From JAENVU01 sp963801105 (GTDB lineage: Bacteria; Actinomycetota; Acidimicrobiia; IMCC26256; JAENVU01), in NCBI GenBank assembly GCA_963801105.1, contig CAWDDH010000003.1, forward strand, positions 3,472,001-3,536,000: a DNA stretch of 64,000 bases. The letters run 5' to 3'. The notes below the pieces were generated by a model that was given only the letters and a program-made list of their open reading frames with translations, ran no database searches and was not told where the DNA came from. A program made the position numbers and the translations under genes. Each line of letters begins with the position of its first letter. Within the stretch, counting starts at the first letter, position 1. Shown here in pieces: positions 59,824 to 64,000 of the stretch.

Positions 59824-61185
59824 ACGGGTCACGCCGGGAACACTCGAGTCGCGCTCGACGACGACGGGCCCGTCACTGCGGAGCACCAGCGTGACCGACG
59901 CGTCGTCCACGAGCGTGTCCAGGTCGACGAGCGCTCGGCCCTTCGCGGGAACGGTCGCCCGCCCGACCACCTCGGCCGCGCCGCGATCGGTACGGAGGAG
60001 CCTGACGCGGTGCATCCTCCCGTCGGGAGCGACGACCGCGACCCGGTCGTTCGACGCGCTGCTGATCCGCGCGGGCACGATCGCCCACTCCCGTGCCGGG
60101 CGCGTCATCCCGAGGTCGGTGGCGATCCCCCGCGCGTTGGCGGGCTGGGGGGCCGCGCTCGAGCCGAGCAGCTCGGCGACGACGGGTCGCTGCGCCTCGA
60201 CCACCATGGAGAAGCCGACGTCTGGGGGCACCAGCGACAGGTCCACCGCCGTGACCGACTGACCCGGCAGCAGGAGCGACTGCGGCTCGAGCGCGGCGGC
60301 GGCATCGAGCGAGAAGCTCACGCGCACCCGCACGTCCCGGTCCGCCGGGTTCGCGACCACGAGCCGCTCGTCGTGGCCGGAGCCGATGACCGCCGACGGG
60401 AACCGCCACACCCGGGACGGATCCCCACCGAGACTCAGCGCGATGCCGGTCCGGCCGTCCGAACCGTCGAGCGTGAGCGTCTCCTCGGTCACCACCCGCC
60501 CGCGTCGGGCGACGACGTTGGTCGCCACGAGATCGACCCGCGGGATCGCGTCGTGCAGCGGGACGCTGACGCGGGTGAATCGCGGCACCACGATGCCCTG
60601 GAGCTTGCCCGGAGCGCGTACGCCCGATCCGGTGAAGGCGCTGACGTCGACGATCGCGTCGTCCGGGAACGGGTTGAACAGCGCCAGCCAGAGCTGCGCA
60701 CCCCTTCGGGTCGTCCCGGCGGCGAACCGAGTCGAAGTGGACGGCTCACGGGCACAGGGTCCGAGCGCGTCGTCGCGCCGGGCGCGGATGCGGTGCTCGA
60801 CCACGGACCGGCCACCCCGCACCTCGACGATCACCCCCGGCTCGGCAACGGGCGCGATCTCCGCCACGCGCGCGTGAACGACCTTCCCGGCAGGCACGTC
60901 GTACTCGTGCCGGGCAGGCTCGGCATCACTGCCCGACATCACGGTCACGGTCGCGTGGGACTCGCGCGTGTCGACATTGCCGATCAGGATCTCCTCGTCC
61001 GCGCGACCGTCGGGCGACCCCGTCCCTTCCGGGCAGTACCAGGCAACGGACTCGCGCGACACCGAGTCGTAGCGCGGACCGGTCACGACGCGCGGCGTGC
61101 TGTCGGTCGTCGTCGTGGTCAGGATCCCCCCGATGACGAGCGCGAGCACGACGGCCGCCAGCAGCGCCGTGCGGCGGCCGGTCAC
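59803..61185 (-). CDS. secreted or anchored DUF5719-like protein
   Basis: 460 residues. N-terminal helix RTALLAAVVLALVIGGILTTTT, then an all-beta extracellular part with conserved segments AWYCPEGTG, WLALFNPFPDDAIVDVSAFT, PGKLQGIVVPRFTRVSVPLHDAI and ERLVVANPADRDVRVRVSF, a DUF5719-like arrangement of unknown function. GTG 61185 overlaps the upstream glycosyltransferase stop (GTGA), so the two are coupled, as in actinobacterial envelope loci. Confidence 0.75.
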   Translation of the reverse strand: MTGRRTALLAAVVLALVIGGILTTTTTDSTPRVVTGPRYDSVSRESVAWYCPEGTGSPDGRADEEILIGNVDTRESHATVTVMSGSDAEPARHEYDVPAGKVVHARVAEIAPVAEPGVIVEVRGGRSVVEHRIRARRDDALGPCAREPSTSTRFAAGTTRRGAQLWLALFNPFPDDAIVDVSAFTGSGVRAPGKLQGIVVPRFTRVSVPLHDAIPRVDLVATNVVARRGRVVTEETLTLDGSDGRTGIALSLGGDPSRVWRFPSAVIGSGHDERLVVANPADRDVRVRVSFSLDAAAALEPQSLLLPGQSVTAVDLSLVPPDVGFSMVVEAQRPVVAELLGSSAAPQPANARGIATDLGMTRPAREWAIVPARISSASNDRVAVVAPDGRMHRVRLLRTDRGAAEVVGRATVPAKGRALVDLDTLVDDASVTLVLRSDGPVVVERDSSVPGVTRSHAVPR

Positions 61186-64000
61186 GCCGACACCGGTGCT
61201 TCCATCTCGGCGGCCGGGGACTCGGCCTCGGCCCGGACCCGGCGACGCTTCCTTCGCAGCACCCGCCCCGTGTACCAGCCGACGATCGCGAGCTCGATCG
61301 CGACCGCCACCCACCGCCACCACTGGCGGGAGAACGTCACGTCGATCGGCGAGCGCCGGGAGACCGGGAACGCGTTCGTCCAGCCGAAGGCGGGCCGGTG
61401 GGCCAGGGCGCGCCCGCCGTTCGATGCCTCCCAGGCCGACGAGTACTGCTGGGACCACAGCCGCGTGGCTGCGGGACCGGTCGGCGCCGCCCGGACGGGC
61501 ACGGCGTCGGGTCCGAGTGCTTCCGGACCGTTCGCGAGCAGCCCGTCACCGGGGACCCAGGCCGTGTTCTCGAACACCCGAATCCCCGGCGTCGACTGGA
61601 GCTCGCGCAGGTCGAGCTGGTCCGCGAACGCCGACGCGAGGTGGACCGGCGTCCGGCCGGTCGGCGAGTCCGGTGCCGGCTGCAGCGGTACCACCACGTA
61701 CCGGATCGCGGCCGCCGCGACCTCGGCTCCGAACCGGCTGGTACGGCGGGCCTGGAGCTTCTGGACCGCGGCGTCGATGGTGGCGGTCGGGCTCGCACCT
61801 CCCGGCGGCGGGAGCAGGTCACGCAGGTCTCCGGGTCCGTCGACCGTCAGGCTGTAGACGTCGGGCCCCGCACGGTGACCGGCCCCGGGCACCGCCGTGG
61901 GACCGCCCAGCCACAGCACCCGGAACGGTCCGCCGTCGCGCTGCGCCGGCATCCAGTCGAGCGACTCGGTCCAGTCGGCGTTGGGCTGGTGGAACCGTCC
62001 GCCGACCGTGTCGCCCGCGAAGCCGAGGGCCCCGAGGACGAGCAGCGCTCCGGCGCCGATCGCGGCGACCTGCTGCCAGCCGAGACCCCGGGTGCGGACC
62101 TCGTCGCGGAAGCTCACGACGCCGACACCCGCCAGGAGCGCCATCGCCAGCGCCGCCGGGACGAGCACCCCCTCGACCTCGGGCGCGGCCGTCCCGAGCC
62201 ATGCCGGGAGCGCGGCGAGCCACCACGAGATCACCGCGAGCCCCCACAGGCGCGCACTCCACGCGGCGCGCTCGCCCGTCGCGATCGCCGCCACGAGGAG
62301 CCCGGCGAGCACGAACGCCCACCCGGCGATCCCCGCGCCGTTCGACGCGGTGAAGAACCGGAGGAGGTCGGCGAAGGACGTGACGGGCGCGCCGACGATC
62401 CCGAGTGCGCCGAGACGGTCGCCCGACGCGAGGAACGCGAACGGCCAGGGCACGAGCACGAGCAGGGCGAGCCCGGTGATCGCGAGGGTCGCTCGGGTGC
62501 TGCGGCGCAGCACGAGCACCCCGTCACCACTGAACGGCGCGGCGAGGAGCAGCCCGGTGAGCAGCACCAGGGGCAGCAGCAGCGCCGGTGGCCACCAGGC
62601 GGTCGCGACACCGACTGCCACGGCCGCGAGCGTTCCGACCCGCCGGCGAGGCCACCGCAACGGGAGCAGTCCGGAGAGCTGGAACATGGCGAGCGCGACG
62701 AAGGGTGCCGCGACGTAGACGCCGAGCGAACCGAGATGGCCGAGCTCGATCGCGTTGCGCGGGAGCGGCACGATTCCGTAGACGCACGCGGCGACCACAG
62801 GTCCCCAGCTCCCGGTGCTGATCCGTCGCGCGAGCTGGTACACCCCGACCATCGCGACGGGGATCGCGAGCACGAGCACCAACGATCGCGCCAGGCCTGA
62901 GGACCCGAGCGCGAGCACCTCGAGAATCCCGGCCACCGCGAACGCCGGCGGTGCCGGCGACTGGGCCCCCAACCCGGCCGAGCGCCACTCGGACGTGAAG
63001 CTGCGCAGCAGGTCGCCGATTCCCGGCCACGGGGCGAGCTGGCCGACGGCCGCGACGCGGTCGACGAGGAAGCCGCGTGTGCCGATCAGCGCCAGCGCCA
63101 CGACGCCGAGGAGGAGCAAACCCCGGACGCTGCGCAACGAGCTGTTCGCGGTGTCCGCGACCGACCGGCCGCGCTCGGAGAGCGATCGCACCCGGTCGGG
63201 TGCGTGGAGCGACGTCGTGACGAACGCGGCGAGGCGGGCGCTGCCGTGATACTGGAAGGCGCGCAGCTCGCCGTCGGGCACGACCCGACCCCGCTGCGCG
63301 CGGGTCCGGGACCGTCGCAACGGACCCAGATGGCGGAGGTTCCACGTCCACGCGCCGGCCAGCGCACCGGCGCGCGGTCGCCGGCGTTGCACGAGGAACG
63401 CGAGGGCCTCGGCCATCTGCATCAAGAAGGCGATCGGGGCGATCCAGCAGAGGCGCAACCCGCCCGTGGCCACGAGGAGGGTGCGCACGCGTTGGCGGTG
63501 GACGAGCCGGCCGTCGACGGCCTCCGGGCCGTCCGCCTCGATATGCCCGACCCGCGCGTCGGGCACGACCATCACCCGCGCGCCCGCCAGCCGCGCCCGC
63601 CAGCACAGGTCGAGTGGCCGCGCGCCGGGGTCGGCACCCTCGTCGAAGCCACCGAGCTCGGTGAAGAGGTCGGCGCGCATCAGCATGCACGCGTCGCTGA
63701 CGAAGAAGACGTCGCGTACGGCGTCGTGCTGCTCCTGGTCCAGCTCGTCCGCCTGGATCTCGGAGTGGGGCACGCCGAAGCGGTCCACCGACCAGCCGAC
63801 CTCCCGCAGGATCTCGGGCCGCTCCGGATCGACGATCTTGGGACCGAGGATCGCGGCGTTGGACCGGTAGGCCTCCGCCACGAGGATCCGGATCGCGTCC
63901 GGATCACAGACGACGTCGTCGTGGCAGAACAGCAGGAACGGGGCGCCCGCGACAGTGGTGAGCGCCTCGTTGGCGGCGCCGGCCCAGCCTGTCGCCGCGA
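61182..64000 (-). CDS. giant family-2 glycosyltransferase membrane protein (5' end cut by window edge)
   Basis: At least 939 residues; the N-terminus lies beyond the right edge. The visible start, AGAPFLLFCHDDVVCDPDAI, carries the HDD metal-binding motif of GT2 enzymes, then FFVSDACMLMRADLFTELGGFDEGADPGARPLDLCWRARLAGARV. After that come about 12-14 membrane helices and a C-terminal extracellular part with helix WWRWVAVAIELAIVGWYTGRVL. Probably transfers a sugar from a nucleotide or lipid donor to cell-envelope polysaccharide; the acceptor is unknown. Cotranscribed with the DUF5719-like gene. Confidence 0.85.
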   Translation of the reverse strand, partial: AATGWAGAANEALTTVAGAPFLLFCHDDVVCDPDAIRILVAEAYRSNAAILGPKIVDPERPEILREVGWSVDRFGVPHSEIQADELDQEQHDAVRDVFFVSDACMLMRADLFTELGGFDEGADPGARPLDLCWRARLAGARVMVVPDARVGHIEADGPEAVDGRLVHRQRVRTLLVATGGLRLCWIAPIAFLMQMAEALAFLVQRRRPRAGALAGAWTWNLRHLGPLRRSRTRAQRGRVVPDGELRAFQYHGSARLAAFVTTSLHAPDRVRSLSERGRSVADTANSSLRSVRGLLLLGVVALALIGTRGFLVDRVAAVGQLAPWPGIGDLLRSFTSEWRSAGLGAQSPAPPAFAVAGILEVLALGSSGLARSLVLVLAIPVAMVGVYQLARRISTGSWGPVVAACVYGIVPLPRNAIELGHLGSLGVYVAAPFVALAMFQLSGLLPLRWPRRRVGTLAAVAVGVATAWWPPALLLPLVLLTGLLLAAPFSGDGVLVLRRSTRATLAITGLALLVLVPWPFAFLASGDRLGALGIVGAPVTSFADLLRFFTASNGAGIAGWAFVLAGLLVAAIATGERAAWSARLWGLAVISWWLAALPAWLGTAAPEVEGVLVPAALAMALLAGVGVVSFRDEVRTRGLGWQQVAAIGAGALLVLGALGFAGDTVGGRFHQPNADWTESLDWMPAQRDGGPFRVLWLGGPTAVPGAGHRAGPDVYSLTVDGPGDLRDLLPPPGGASPTATIDAAVQKLQARRTSRFGAEVAAAAIRYVVVPLQPAPDSPTGRTPVHLASAFADQLDLRELQSTPGIRVFENTAWVPGDGLLANGPEALGPDAVPVRAAPTGPAATRLWSQQYSSAWEASNGGRALAHRPAFGWTNAFPVSRRSPIDVTFSRQWWRWVAVAIELAIVGWYTGRVLRRKRRRVRAEAESPAAEMEAPVSA

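Overview
The window is chromosomal DNA from a very GC-rich actinobacterium. The gene set is typical of that phylum: a CysM/CysO/Mec cysteine operon, a mycothiol-dependent isomerase-family protein, flavin/F420-type luciferase-like oxidoreductases, the manB-Trm112-PGI/PMI-ahcY block known from mycobacteria, FtsE/FtsX next to an M23 peptidase, and many mRNAs that look leaderless. Acidimicrobiia would fit, but that is an inference. I saw no phage, plasmid, insertion-sequence or CRISPR signature. Almost every base lies in a gene.

Layout. 1-6.4 kb: one long minus-strand run, an EthD-like gene, an orphan CoxL-type molybdenum hydroxylase, mec, cysO, cysM, sua5 and murI (cut by the left edge). 6.4-10.3 kb: a BKACE enzyme, an FAH-family enzyme, smpB, a CBS-containing site-2 protease and the tmRNA gene ssrA, so both trans-translation partners lie within 2.2 kb. 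10.3-38.1 kb: a metabolic and catabolic stretch of short, often divergent or convergent units: Rieske oxygenase with a SnoaL-like partner, two Gfo/Idh/MocA enzymes, an aldo/keto reductase with an SsuD-like monooxygenase, MsrA, two tandem double-hotdog thioesterases, an ABC-2 exporter, a secreted CAP protein, an SDR, SMP-30, pirin, SRAP, a 1-Cys peroxiredoxin and others. 38.1-47.4 kb: the core cell-biology block M23 peptidase, ftsX, ftsE, prfB, secA, a FlgM-HPF fusion ORF, comF and mtnA. 47.4-53.1 kb: a phosphatidylcholine synthase, then ahcY, a sugar-phosphate cupin, PGI/PMI, Trm112 and manB. 53.1-64 kb: envelope genes (large membrane protein, zinc ribbon, CPBP protease, ftsH, thioredoxin-like protein, DUF5719-like protein) and a giant glycosyltransferase cut by the right edge.

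Two properties run through the whole window. First, many start codons sit 6-9 bases after a TANNNT hexamer with no Shine-Dalgarno sequence, which predicts widespread leaderless transcription. Second, several conserved genes carry an apparent one-base frameshift in a short G/C run (sua5, the EthD-like gene, a Gfo/Idh gene, an ABC ATPase, SRAP, the M23 peptidase twice, and an MFS-transporter remnant). This looks more like systematic sequence error, or recent erosion, than ordinary pseudogenes.

I did not find one obvious undescribed system. The most original leads are the FlgM-HPF fusion with its internal start, the divergent leaderless promoter pair that shares a single 7-bp element, the helically phased GGATGAT repeats before a tiny zinc-ribbon gene, the two paralogous double-hotdog proteins, and the 24-bp dyad at the Rieske oxygenase promoter.
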